Part shown: positions 35,995-44,128 of the stretch, one piece after another | Numbering within the stretch: position 1 is the stretch's first letter | Layout: every line of letters starts with the position of its first letter | Assembly (NCBI GenBank): GCA_026692725.1 | Contig: JAPMUG010000004.1 | Coordinates: forward strand, 171,883 to 235,882 | Length of the DNA: 64,000 bases | Direction: 5' to 3' | DNA from: Ecytonucleospora hepatopenaei | Taxonomy: Eukaryota > Microsporidia > Enterocytozoonidae | The notes under the pieces: model-generated | Told to the model about the DNA's origin: nothing | Databases searched by the model: none | What the model saw: the letters and a program-made list of their open reading frames with translations, nothing else | Position numbers and translations under genes: made by a program

Positions 35995-37749
35995 ATGCTT
36001 TTTGTTTTTTTAAAAATTTCTTTATTTTGGGTAGATGGTTTTATATGCACAGAACATAAAGCAACAAGCGATTATTCTCTTGAAAACATAAACTATGAAG
36101 GTATGTTTGATTTCGAAAAAAATAAAATGTACAATTGTTTGTTTAAAAGTTTTGATTTAGAAGGTGCTTACGATTTATGTAAAAAAGAATTAAGTAAAGA
36201 AGAAATGGTTTTTGATCCATTTGTTTTTTGGTTTTTAAGGAGATTTTTACATAGAAAACTTGACGCTTTTGTTTATTTAGGCAATTTTTTAGCAGAAAAA
36301 AAGTGCGATGAAATCACAAAACTATTTGCATGTAGAATATCAAGTGAGGGGATGTATTTATATAAAGATGGTATATTTAATAATAAAATGACTCACAAAT
36401 ATGGCCTAGATGTTTCAAAAAGCATATCAAATCAATTTTTAATATGCAAGTATAATTTTAGGGAAGTTGGACTTTTAAAAGAAAATCCTTTAAAGGAAGA
36501 ATATAGCAAAAAAGACATTTTATTAATGCTCGAATCTAAAAATTCATCTATAATAGAAATGTTTTTTAACTTGATTGACACCAGTCAATTTTCTGTCTTT
36601 AAAGCGCAACCTTATCTTCTGAAGTTTGCAAAGATTGATGCAAGATGTTATCGAATTTTAGGCGATTTAGCATGGTGCAAATTTCTTAAAAATCCCCAGG
36701 AAAATGAAAGTTATATCGACACAGCAATGGACATGTACTGGGCAGGTTGTGAAGCAAAGGATGCAGATTGTATGGTTGGTCTAGCAAGGATTTTCTATGA
36801 GATTTATGACGATAAAGCAAGTGCAAAAGAATATTTACATAAGACTTTGCGCATTAAAAACATAGTGGAGGCTAATTATTTGTTAGGATTTATTACAGGA
36901 GAAAAAAAGTCATCGGGAAAAGAATATTTTGCAAAATCTGCTATAAAAGGTTATATACCTGCAATGTATGTATATTTTAAAACAATTGACAAACAAGCGT
37001 CTGAGCAAAATCTAAAAAGTATTTTGTCTATTTTAAAGTTCCACCCTTTTATCATGCAGCTAAACATTCTTTCCGAGAAGTCTTATAAAACAAAAAATGT
37101 GATAAAAACATTTTTAGTGAATCTTTTTTTATGTGAGTTAAACATTGATAATGCAAGAAAAAATATAATTTTTCTATATGAAAACCATAGGGATGAATTA
37201 CGTGAGTTGGACAAAAAATTTGATAAATTTTCATTTTTAAAAGAGAATTTCAATAATAAAACAAAGAAGTCCGACAATCTTTTAGATTCATACAATTCAT
37301 TTAATTTTAAAAATAAATCATGGGTCGATGTAATATACTACGATACGGTTGTATTTCAAGAAAAAACAAGCAGGAATATTTTTTCAGGACATAACAAGAA
37401 AATACTAAATAAATTAGGGTTATGCTATTTAAATGGCATAGGAACGGAGAAAAATTACGTGAAAGCCTATTCTTGTTTTAAGGCGGCAGGTACCGATAAC
37501 ATGGAAGCAAGATATTACGAGGCAGAATTAATAAGAAATGGGCAGGGTGTCATGAAAAACCAGGAATTAGCCCTGGAAATGATTGATTACCAAACATTTG
37601 GAAGCAGGCCATTTTTATTTTATGCATTTAAAATAAGGTTTTTTATAAAAACACTGGGAAGAAAAATGCTAATTGAAAATTGCACCAAATTGTTGGTTGG
37701 GTTTTTGACATTGATAATCATGAAAATATCTATGCGTTTGAATTTATAA
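35995..37749 (+). CDS. SEL1-repeat ER membrane protein, HRD3/SEL1L-like
   Basis: This 584-aa protein begins with a hydrophobic leader MLFVFLKISLF that looks like a signal peptide and ends with a membrane span (about 562-580). Between them are SEL1-like helical repeats in two blocks: about 245-330 (YWAGCEAKDADCMVGLARIFYE and following) and about 470-530 (LGLCYLNGIGTEKNYVKAYSCF, then AELIRNGQGV). This is the architecture of HRD3/SEL1L, the luminal substrate receptor of the HRD1 ubiquitin ligase in ER-associated degradation. I start at 35995 because TTTTTACCC is 4 bases upstream, whereas the longer frame would overlap PFS2. It could also be another SEL1 protein, but the leader and the C-terminal anchor favour HRD3. 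Confidence 0.72.
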   Translation: MLFVFLKISLFWVDGFICTEHKATSDYSLENINYEGMFDFEKNKMYNCLFKSFDLEGAYDLCKKELSKEEMVFDPFVFWFLRRFLHRKLDAFVYLGNFLAEKKCDEITKLFACRISSEGMYLYKDGIFNNKMTHKYGLDVSKSISNQFLICKYNFREVGLLKENPLKEEYSKKDILLMLESKNSSIIEMFFNLIDTSQFSVFKAQPYLLKFAKIDARCYRILGDLAWCKFLKNPQENESYIDTAMDMYWAGCEAKDADCMVGLARIFYEIYDDKASAKEYLHKTLRIKNIVEANYLLGFITGEKKSSGKEYFAKSAIKGYIPAMYVYFKTIDKQASEQNLKSILSILKFHPFIMQLNILSEKSYKTKNVIKTFLVNLFLCELNIDNARKNIIFLYENHRDELRELDKKFDKFSFLKENFNNKTKKSDNLLDSYNSFNFKNKSWVDVIYYDTVVFQEKTSRNIFSGHNKKILNKLGLCYLNGIGTEKNYVKAYSCFKAAGTDNMEARYYEAELIRNGQGVMKNQELALEMIDYQTFGSRPFLFYAFKIRFFIKTLGRKMLIENCTKLLVGFLTLIIMKISMRLNL

Positions 37750-37981
37750 TAAATTTATACTCTTTTATTTAATAATATTGGCATTTATTTTTTAATTATA
37801 TTTTATTATTCATTATAAAGAAAAAATTAAACACAAAAAATATTTTCTGCTGTTTTAAATAGAAATATTTTTTTACTAGAAAATCTTTATTGCATGAAGA
37901 ATAATGGGTTAAACATTTATTGATGTTTAGAGGTTTAATAATGAATAAATAAATAAATATATATAGAAAATCAAAAAGGAT
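37750..37981. other. AT-rich convergent spacer
   Basis: About 230 bp between two convergent genes. The only notable item is a minus-strand TTTAACCC (37913-37906) followed by ATG CAA TAA, so it leads to no gene. Otherwise I see poly-A/T tracts and aataaata repeats. Confidence 0.4.
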
Positions 37982-38374
37982 TTAATGTGGTTTTGGTACA
38001 TAACCATCTACAGCCAAATTAATGGTTGCTCTTGGTATTTCAAAAATTTTATTATTCAACATTTCATTTACTTTTATTTGACAACCCAATCGACTGTTTT
38101 CTTTAACATTGTATGCTCTATCGAGTAAATCATTTTCTTTTTCCTTAATATCTTTGCAAAGAAAATTTTTTATTTTATTGTCACAATAAACATGACATGT
38201 TGAGCATGCCAAGCTTCCTTCACACGCTCCTTCTAATGGAATTTCATTTTTATGTGCCACTTCCAACAAAGTTTCTCCTTCTTTTGCTGTTACTTTTTTA
38301 AGTTTATTACCATCATATTTAAATATTATATGGTATACATTGCAGTTTGATTCATTTTTTATTGGCAATCCCAT
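37982..38374 (-). CDS. YAH1: Mitosomal [2Fe-2S] ferredoxin (adrenodoxin/YAH1 type)
   Basis: This 130-aa ferredoxin supplies electrons for iron-sulfur cluster assembly, the main known function of microsporidian mitosomes. The cluster ligands are Cys51, Cys57 and Cys60 in ACEGSLACSTC, plus Cys98 in SRLGCQI. This is the C-x5-C-x2-C...C pattern of vertebrate-type adrenodoxins. The C-terminus VDGYVPKPH matches the family end. The N-terminal extension before the fold is only about 10 residues, so any targeting signal is very short, as is common in microsporidia. The start at 38374 is the first ATG in frame and has no clear CCC element. Confidence 0.9.
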   Translation of the reverse strand: MGLPIKNESNCNVYHIIFKYDGNKLKKVTAKEGETLLEVAHKNEIPLEGACEGSLACSTCHVYCDNKIKNFLCKDIKEKENDLLDRAYNVKENSRLGCQIKVNEMLNNKIFEIPRATINLAVDGYVPKPH

Positions 38375-38504
38375 TCTTTTTATATGTTAAATTGTATAAA
38401 GTTTTTTGAATATTTATAATATAAAATTAAACACTAAGATAAAGATAACCTTTAAAAGGTGTAAAAATAAAAATATTCAAAAACAAAGCCTTAAAACTAA
38501 AGAA

Positions 38505-39446
38505 ATGGAAGATGAAAATATAATTAACAATGAAGTTAAAGAATTTTCTTATAAGGGAGATAAAGTAAACGAAAGTAACATAAACTCAGTTCTTTATGAT
38601 ATTTTAAACACACATGAAGAAACACCAGAAGGCAATTTTTTACAGGTACTTGATTATTCTAAAAACATACAGAAATGTTTAAAAGAATATTTAGAAATAA
38701 GAAAAAAACTATTTGATGAGTTTAAGATTAAAAAAATACAAGAAAAAATAAGCAACAAATTGTTTAGCGTCAAAAACCTTCCGCATGAAGAGGATTTATT
38801 ATTTTACGATCCAGAAAAATATTATATTGATGCTAATGAAACTGGTAGTGAGATAATTAAGGTTAAAGAAACAGATATTTTAGGACATAAAATCAAGGAA
38901 GCTTTTGAAGATGTTTATTCAGAAGAAAGGGAAATTGTAAATTATAAGCACAAAACAGGCGACAATAATTTAGTGGATTTAGAAGCTTATTGTTCAGAAG
39001 ATGAAAGTGGAGATTCTTTTTATAATAGTCACGAAGAAAACAGTGATTTAAATGACTTTATAACTGAAGAAAAAGAAAACTTTGATAGAACAAAAACCAA
39101 TGCAGTTTTAATGGACATTGAAAATGATAGAAAAGAAATAGAAGAGCTAGAAAATTATTATGACACAAAATATAACGGAAAAAAAGTAAAGTCCAATGAT
39201 TCAGATGATTGTGTTCTTGAAGATAACCTGACAGAAGATGATGAAAGCATTTCCATAGAAGAATTTAACTATGATGAAAGTAGCGAGGAAATGGTAAAAA
39301 ATGAAATACAAGAAGATTTTATTGCAGTAGAAAAAGTTGACATGACAGAAAAAAGTGAGCTTCCAAAAACAAATAAGCTTAATTCTTTTAACATTCTAAA
39401 CAAATACAAAAATACAAAAAATACATTTAAAGGATTTAAAAAATAG
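38505..39446 (+). CDS. Acidic hypothetical protein
   Basis: The 313-aa product is strongly acidic, especially residues 160-290 with runs of Glu/Asp/Ser. It ends in a basic Lys-rich tail (NKYKNTKNTFKGFKK). The better-ordered N-terminal half (about 40-150) includes an EEDLLFYDPEKYYIDANETG segment. I recognise no family. The acidic middle and basic end are typical of nucleolar or chromatin-associated assembly factors, but this is only composition. I start at the ATG at 38505, because the longer frame begins at a TTG that would put it 31 bp from the divergent ferredoxin ATG. There is no signal peptide and no membrane span. Confidence 0.6.
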   Translation: MEDENIINNEVKEFSYKGDKVNESNINSVLYDILNTHEETPEGNFLQVLDYSKNIQKCLKEYLEIRKKLFDEFKIKKIQEKISNKLFSVKNLPHEEDLLFYDPEKYYIDANETGSEIIKVKETDILGHKIKEAFEDVYSEEREIVNYKHKTGDNNLVDLEAYCSEDESGDSFYNSHEENSDLNDFITEEKENFDRTKTNAVLMDIENDRKEIEELENYYDTKYNGKKVKSNDSDDCVLEDNLTEDDESISIEEFNYDESSEEMVKNEIQEDFIAVEKVDMTEKSELPKTNKLNSFNILNKYKNTKNTFKGFKK

Positions 39447-39492
39447 TAAACCTTTTATTTATTCAGTATTTTACATGATATATTTTAAATTG

Positions 39493-39502
39493 TTTTTTAC
39501 CC
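39493..39502 (+). promoter_or_regulatory. TTTTTTACCC element of STE24
   Basis: This full motif match ends 10 bases before the STE24 ATG at 39513. Confidence 0.55.
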
Positions 39503-39512
39503 TTACTTTCTT

Positions 39513-40730
39513 ATGTTAGATTCAGTTACATTAGCAATTTATTGTTATGCATTTACATGCGGTTGTGAAGTTATTATTGCTGTTTTTCAACACCTTGCAC
39601 AGTTTAAACCTACCACTAAAAACATGACTGACATTTTACCTGAGGATAAAATTGAAAAGGGTGCAAAATATGAAATGGCAAAGTGCAAATTTAAGATTTT
39701 CAATTGTTTTTACACTTTTGCCAAAGATTTAATTGTAATGATCTACTTAGGACAGATTTATCAATTTTTACAGAAAATCAAGTTAAATGCAGATGTTGCC
39801 ATTTTTCTTTTTATTTTTTTGATCGACAAAGTAACTAAAATTCCGATCAGTCTTTTTTATGACTTTGGTTTAGAAGCGTATTTTGGTTACAATAAAAAGA
39901 CATTTGGAACTTGGCTTTATGATTTATTTGCAGAATCTCTTGTGACATGTTTATTATTATGGCCAATTTATGGAACAATAATTTTCTTAATAAGAAAATA
40001 TTCTACTTTTTACATCCATGTGACATTGTTTATTTTATTTTTTAGGCTATTGATGTTATGGATTTATCCAACAATCATTGCGCCTATCTTTAACAAATTT
40101 GTTCCTTTCGATAATGAAAAGCCTTTGTATGAGAAAATACAAAATTTAGCTAAAGAGGTAGGATTTGAAATAAAAGGAATTTTTGTTATGGATGGAAGTA
40201 GGCGCAGTGGACATTCCAATGCTTATTTTACAGGGCTTGGAAAACAAAAAAGAGTGGTGTTTTTTGACACGTTGCTTAACCAGTTAAAGACAGACGAGCA
40301 GGTTCTCGGTGTTTTAGCCCATGAATTTGGACACTTTAAAAGAAGTCACAACTTAATATTTTTGTTTATTGATACATTTGGGATGCTAGGTGTTTTTATT
40401 CTTATGAACAAAGTGTTTTCAAGGATGCTTATGCCAATAGGTCTAAAGCTATTTCTGTTTATTTCAATTGTAAGTCCATTTGGTTATATTTTTGCAATGT
40501 TTAGAAACTTCTGTTCAAGATTAATGGAAAAAGACGCAGATATGTTTGCTATTAAGCTTAATTATGGAAAAGAGTTGATTCAAAGCCTAAAAATACTTGT
40601 GGAGGAAAACACTTCTACTTTAAAAAACAGTTACATACATTCTCTAGTCAATTTTAGTCATCCTAATGTAATTGACAGGATTGAATTTATCGAAGAGAAT
40701 GTAAAATCTCAGGAAGATAAGAAAAAATAA
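39513..40730 (+). CDS. STE24: CAAX prenyl protease 1 (STE24)
   Basis: This 405-aa polytopic ER membrane protein is an M48 zinc metalloprotease. It trims prenylated CAAX proteins and can clear clogged translocons. The zinc site HEFGH lies in VLAHEFGHFKRSHN (about residue 270), and the third ligand is in the MEKDADMFA segment. Upstream is the family block GIFVMDGSRRSGHSNAYFTG. About seven hydrophobic spans are visible. The length is close to yeast STE24 (453 aa). It is convergent with the eL30 gene (9 bp between stops). Confidence 0.93.
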   Translation: MLDSVTLAIYCYAFTCGCEVIIAVFQHLAQFKPTTKNMTDILPEDKIEKGAKYEMAKCKFKIFNCFYTFAKDLIVMIYLGQIYQFLQKIKLNADVAIFLFIFLIDKVTKIPISLFYDFGLEAYFGYNKKTFGTWLYDLFAESLVTCLLLWPIYGTIIFLIRKYSTFYIHVTLFILFFRLLMLWIYPTIIAPIFNKFVPFDNEKPLYEKIQNLAKEVGFEIKGIFVMDGSRRSGHSNAYFTGLGKQKRVVFFDTLLNQLKTDEQVLGVLAHEFGHFKRSHNLIFLFIDTFGMLGVFILMNKVFSRMLMPIGLKLFLFISIVSPFGYIFAMFRNFCSRLMEKDADMFAIKLNYGKELIQSLKILVEENTSTLKNSYIHSLVNFSHPNVIDRIEFIEENVKSQEDKKK

Positions 40731-40739
40731 ACTTAAATT

Positions 40740-41060
40740 TTATTTAGCTTCTGTAAAATCTGCTTCTCCTTGGTCCAACACACAAATTACTGAACATCTT
40801 TTACCAACACCTGAAAGGGTGTTTAAATCATTGTTATTTCCATTATAAAATTCAATTGGAGTGTTGTTTGAAAGTACACAATAATACTCTATCTGTTTTC
40901 TCATTCTTTCTGGAATATTATTTGCTAAAACAATAACTTTTGCTGTTTGGTGTATCAACGCACGTATTGCCTGTGTGTATCCAACTGCATATTTTCCTGT
41001 TTTAATTGCCAAAGGTAATTGGGATGCAAGTCCTGTCTTCTGTGTTTTCTTTCTGCTCAT
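40740..41060 (-). CDS. RPL30: 60S ribosomal protein eL30
   Basis: This 106-aa ribosomal protein of the L7Ae/L30e fold has the family segments KKTQKTGLASQLPLAIKTGKY, VIVLANNIPE and YCVLSNNTPIEFYNGNNNDLNTLSGVGKRC. It ends DQGEADF, as in eL30. The coding strand carries TTTTTACCC five bases before the ATG. There is no sign of the short 5' intron that some microsporidian ribosomal protein genes have. It is convergent with STE24. Confidence 0.93.
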   Translation of the reverse strand: MSRKKTQKTGLASQLPLAIKTGKYAVGYTQAIRALIHQTAKVIVLANNIPERMRKQIEYYCVLSNNTPIEFYNGNNNDLNTLSGVGKRCSVICVLDQGEADFTEAK

Positions 41061-41126
41061 ACTGTGGGTAAAAATTTTTAAAAATATTTTTTATTTTATA
41101 TACAATTTACAAAGATAAAGATATAA

Positions 41127-42065
41127 ATGCAATATTTTAAAGTTAAAAAACTAGGAGAAGGTACATATGCAGTAATTTATTTGGCCAAAGCAATAAATAT
41201 AGACATAAGTATAAAAATAACATTTGATGATCCAGGCGCACATTTTGAAAGACTGGTTGCAATAAAACGAATTAAGAAAACAGAGTGGGGAAATGGATTA
41301 GAAGTAAACGCAATTAGAGAAATAAAGGCTTTAAAATCATTAAAACACGACAATTTATTGAAAATGGAAGATATTTTTGTATATAAGGATGACATTCACA
41401 TGGTATTGGAATACGTAGAGTATTCGCTTGAGCAAATAATAAAATGCAATGAAATAATTATTATGCCTTCTGATATAAAAAGTTGGGTGTATATGCTCCT
41501 TAATGGTTTAAATCACATGCACGACAATTTTATTTTACACAGGGATTTAAAGCCTAACAATTTACTAATTAATAAGGATGGAATTTTAAAGTTGGCAGAT
41601 TTTGGTTTAAGTCGTAAAATAACAGAAAGAATGACCCCAAATGCAGTTACTAGGTGGTACAGGGCACCAGAAATGCTATTGGGCCAAACACAATTTGGAT
41701 TTAAAAGCGATATTTGGTCAGTTGGGGTTATCATGGCAGAGATGTTTTTGCGTTTTCCATTTTTAGCAGCAGAAACAGACATACAGCAGCTTGAGACAAT
41801 TTGTAAGGTTTTAGGCACACCAAAAAATTATGCTTATTTTGATACACAAATGCAAACATTTAAAATAAGAAACTACCCAAAAACAAACTTAAAAAATATT
41901 TTTACTGCTGTTTCTGAAGATGCTATTGATTTGCTAGAAAAAATGTTGCAAATCAATCCAGCCGACAGAATTGGCATCGAAGATGCTCTCTCACACGAAT
42001 ATTTTAGTACCAAGCCATATGCCACTCTTCCTCATTTGTTACCAAAACCTAAAGACCCAAAATAA
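41127..42065 (+). CDS. KIN28: TFIIH-type cyclin-dependent kinase (KIN28/CDK7)
   Basis: This 312-aa CDK phosphorylates the RNA polymerase II C-terminal domain as part of TFIIH. The Gly loop is GEGTYAVIYLA. The cyclin helix reads NAIREIKAL, the CDK7-type replacement for PSTAIRE. The catalytic loop is HRDLKPNNLL, then DFGLSR. The T-loop MTPNAVTRWYRAPEMLLG matches KIN28 (LTSNVVTRWYRAPE). LGTPKN and the KMLQINPADRI block follow. An insert of about 20 residues (about 23-42) lies between the Gly loop and the ATP lysine, which is unusual for a CDK. The tail of about 15 residues is short. The start is the first ATG in frame. Confidence 0.9.
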   Translation: MQYFKVKKLGEGTYAVIYLAKAINIDISIKITFDDPGAHFERLVAIKRIKKTEWGNGLEVNAIREIKALKSLKHDNLLKMEDIFVYKDDIHMVLEYVEYSLEQIIKCNEIIIMPSDIKSWVYMLLNGLNHMHDNFILHRDLKPNNLLINKDGILKLADFGLSRKITERMTPNAVTRWYRAPEMLLGQTQFGFKSDIWSVGVIMAEMFLRFPFLAAETDIQQLETICKVLGTPKNYAYFDTQMQTFKIRNYPKTNLKNIFTAVSEDAIDLLEKMLQINPADRIGIEDALSHEYFSTKPYATLPHLLPKPKDPK

Positions 42066-42082
42066 ACACATTTTATACCCTT

Positions 42083-42880
42083 ATGTTCTTTACAAACATT
42101 TACTTTTTATCTTCTTTCTGTAAAAGAAATTCGTTTGATCTGTATGTAAAATCCATGACTCTTTTAGAACCTTTTTTACATCCCAATGGAAAGAACGATG
42201 ATTTTTTGTTTGAAGGTTCTTATGTTGTTTACAATAAAAATTACGCAAATTATATGCAATTAGGGTATTTTTCGCCACAAACAAGTGCAATTATACAGAG
42301 CAAAACACCAATTAAAAGAAAGAATTTTAAACTTGATGTTTACTTTGCATTGGATAATGTTCAAAAGGGTGGAAATGGATTTGGATTTTGGGTGAGCAGT
42401 CCTTTAAAGTTAGGTGGTTTTTATGGAAGAAACAAAGATTTTAAAGGTTTTGGGGTGGTAATTTCTACCAAAAAAGCACCTTATGTTGAATATATTTGTT
42501 CAAATCAAAAAAGAAGTCAGCGGATTTATTTAAAAGATACAAAAGGATCACACCAAATAAGTTTTGTCCACCAGTATCCAAATTTAAAAGTTTTGTATAA
42601 ACCAGCAAGAAAATCAAAATATGAAGTTTTGATAGAGACCAAGACAAATGTGGATGGAAATTCAGTTTTTGGAATTTCGGGCCACACAGGAAATGCAGAA
42701 ACAGTTTTGAAAGTGTATTCAGTTTTGGGCACTTCAATGAAACCATTGAAAGATACATATGTTGCAGGTTCAAGTCAAAAATCCTCTCCTTTAGTTCTTG
42801 TAATTGGAATTTTATCCATTTTAGGTTTGGTGTATTATTTGATGTCAAAACAGAAAAAATCAGAAAAGCAATTAAAATGA
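42083..42880 (+). CDS. L-type lectin-domain cargo receptor (EMP47/VIP36-like)
   Basis: This 265-aa type I membrane protein has a lectin domain (about 25-210), a single span (about 235-255) and a short Lys-rich cytosolic tail. Family features are the early WSF-region equivalent, GNGFGFWVSSP at the DGfafwi position, and FKGFGVVISTKKAPYVEYI at the F.G..v..D position. The calcium-binding Asp of canonical lectins seems to be replaced (STKK where D.y.N is usual), so sugar binding may be lost. Homologues carry glycoproteins between ER and Golgi. TATACCC lies two bases before the ATG. The N-terminal hydrophobic stretch is weak as a signal peptide. Confidence 0.72.
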   Translation: MFFTNIYFLSSFCKRNSFDLYVKSMTLLEPFLHPNGKNDDFLFEGSYVVYNKNYANYMQLGYFSPQTSAIIQSKTPIKRKNFKLDVYFALDNVQKGGNGFGFWVSSPLKLGGFYGRNKDFKGFGVVISTKKAPYVEYICSNQKRSQRIYLKDTKGSHQISFVHQYPNLKVLYKPARKSKYEVLIETKTNVDGNSVFGISGHTGNAETVLKVYSVLGTSMKPLKDTYVAGSSQKSSPLVLVIGILSILGLVYYLMSKQKKSEKQLK

Positions 42881-43154
42881 TATTTAATAAATGATTATTA
42901 AATAAATGATTTTTTTTAAAAAATAACATATTATTTGCAAATATTTATTACATATAATTTTGCTGTTATGAGTTTAATGTCTTATTTTTATAAGTATATC
43001 TATTAATATCATTTATTAATATCATTTATTAAAATTATGTTAAAAACTATGTGATCTAAACACAAATAAAATACAAAGGAACAAAATATGTAAGGTAATA
43101 CTTCAATATTTATTTATTTTTTATTTGTTTGTCTTTAATATTTCTAATTGGATA
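42881..43154. other. AT-rich spacer, nothing recognised
   Basis: About 270 bp of A/T-rich sequence with repeats of tattaatatcattt (about 43000-43030). No ORF, RNA gene or CCC element was seen. Confidence 0.4.
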
Positions 43155-43980
43155 ATGCATAAAAACATTAAAAAAGGAGAAATACATATGAAAGAAGAAA
43201 AAAAGACTAAAAATAAAACAACGGAAAACAAACACAATAACGAAAATAATACAACAGAAAACAAACACAATAACGAAAATAATACAACAGAAAAAAAGAA
43301 AAATCACATAAGCTCAGAAGAAGAAAATAAAACTGATAAAATCATGTTTTTTGCACTTTCTCCTCTTGAACAAGAAAGATTAATAAGTAGATTAAAAGAA
43401 CAAATACTACAATCAGATTCATTGCTTGACATGAGATGCTGTTTATTTTGCACGTGGATGTGCAATTCTTTTGTAGCATCTGCAACCAAGCCTGCTCCAA
43501 CAGTACTAACCGAAAACATGGATTTTATAAAAAATAATTTTAAAGAGGCAGAAGAAGACGAACCTGATAGATTGTTTTTTGAAGGGGTAATGATGAAAAA
43601 GTAAATGATTATTATTATAGAATTAAAAACAACAAAAAAGTAGATTTAGAGGAAGCAAATTTATATTCTTTAGCCATAGCATGTAGAATGTACATGGAAA
43701 AAGAGATCGTATTTTTGGATGAGAAAACATACAAAAAGGCAGTGGAGCTGTTTGAAAATGATCAAGAGGAGTTTATAGTTGAAAGGCTTCCATTTTTATT
43801 TGAACAAAGATCCATGGTCAAGGATATTATAAGAATATCAAAAGAAGAAAATCAACAAGAATTTTATGAAGATTGGGGAATATTTTGTTTAAAGATAAAA
43901 ACAATAAAAAAACAAACGGTGAGATGTTAAAAAGGTTGACAGAAGTTGATTTTGATTATGTAGATAAAAAGTTTTTTTAA
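43155..43980 (+). pseudogene. Broken gene with two -1 frame breaks, unknown family
   Basis: Three reading frames succeed each other. Frame A runs from the ATG at 43155 (or 43188) to the stop at 43602-43604. Frame B is open from 43583 to the stop at 43928-43930. Frame C is open from 43870 to the TAA at 43978-43980. Both handovers are -1 shifts, as single missing bases would give, and each overlap contains a GGGG run (43584-43587, 43875-43878) and A-runs. The composition is continuous across the breaks: acidic, helical, with a CCLFCTWMC motif in frame A. I recognise no family. The choices are a decaying gene, base-call errors in homopolymers, or two genes. No start element was seen. Confidence 0.55.
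43224..43289 (+). repeat. 33-bp tandem direct repeat, two perfect copies
   Basis: Copies at 43224-43256 and 43257-43289 are identical. Each encodes the 11-residue Asn/Glu/Thr-rich unit ENKHNNENNTT near the start of the broken gene. The exact identity points to a recent duplication. Confidence 0.8.
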
Positions 43981-44128
43981 TTAAAATTTACGTTTAATAA
44001 TTTTGAATTGATTTTATGTTTTATTTTAAAAATTATGTTCAATATTAAAAACATTTGTTGATATATAAACAATATAATGATATTAAAAACATTATAAATG
44101 CAAGTTAATACCTAAAATAAAATTCATA

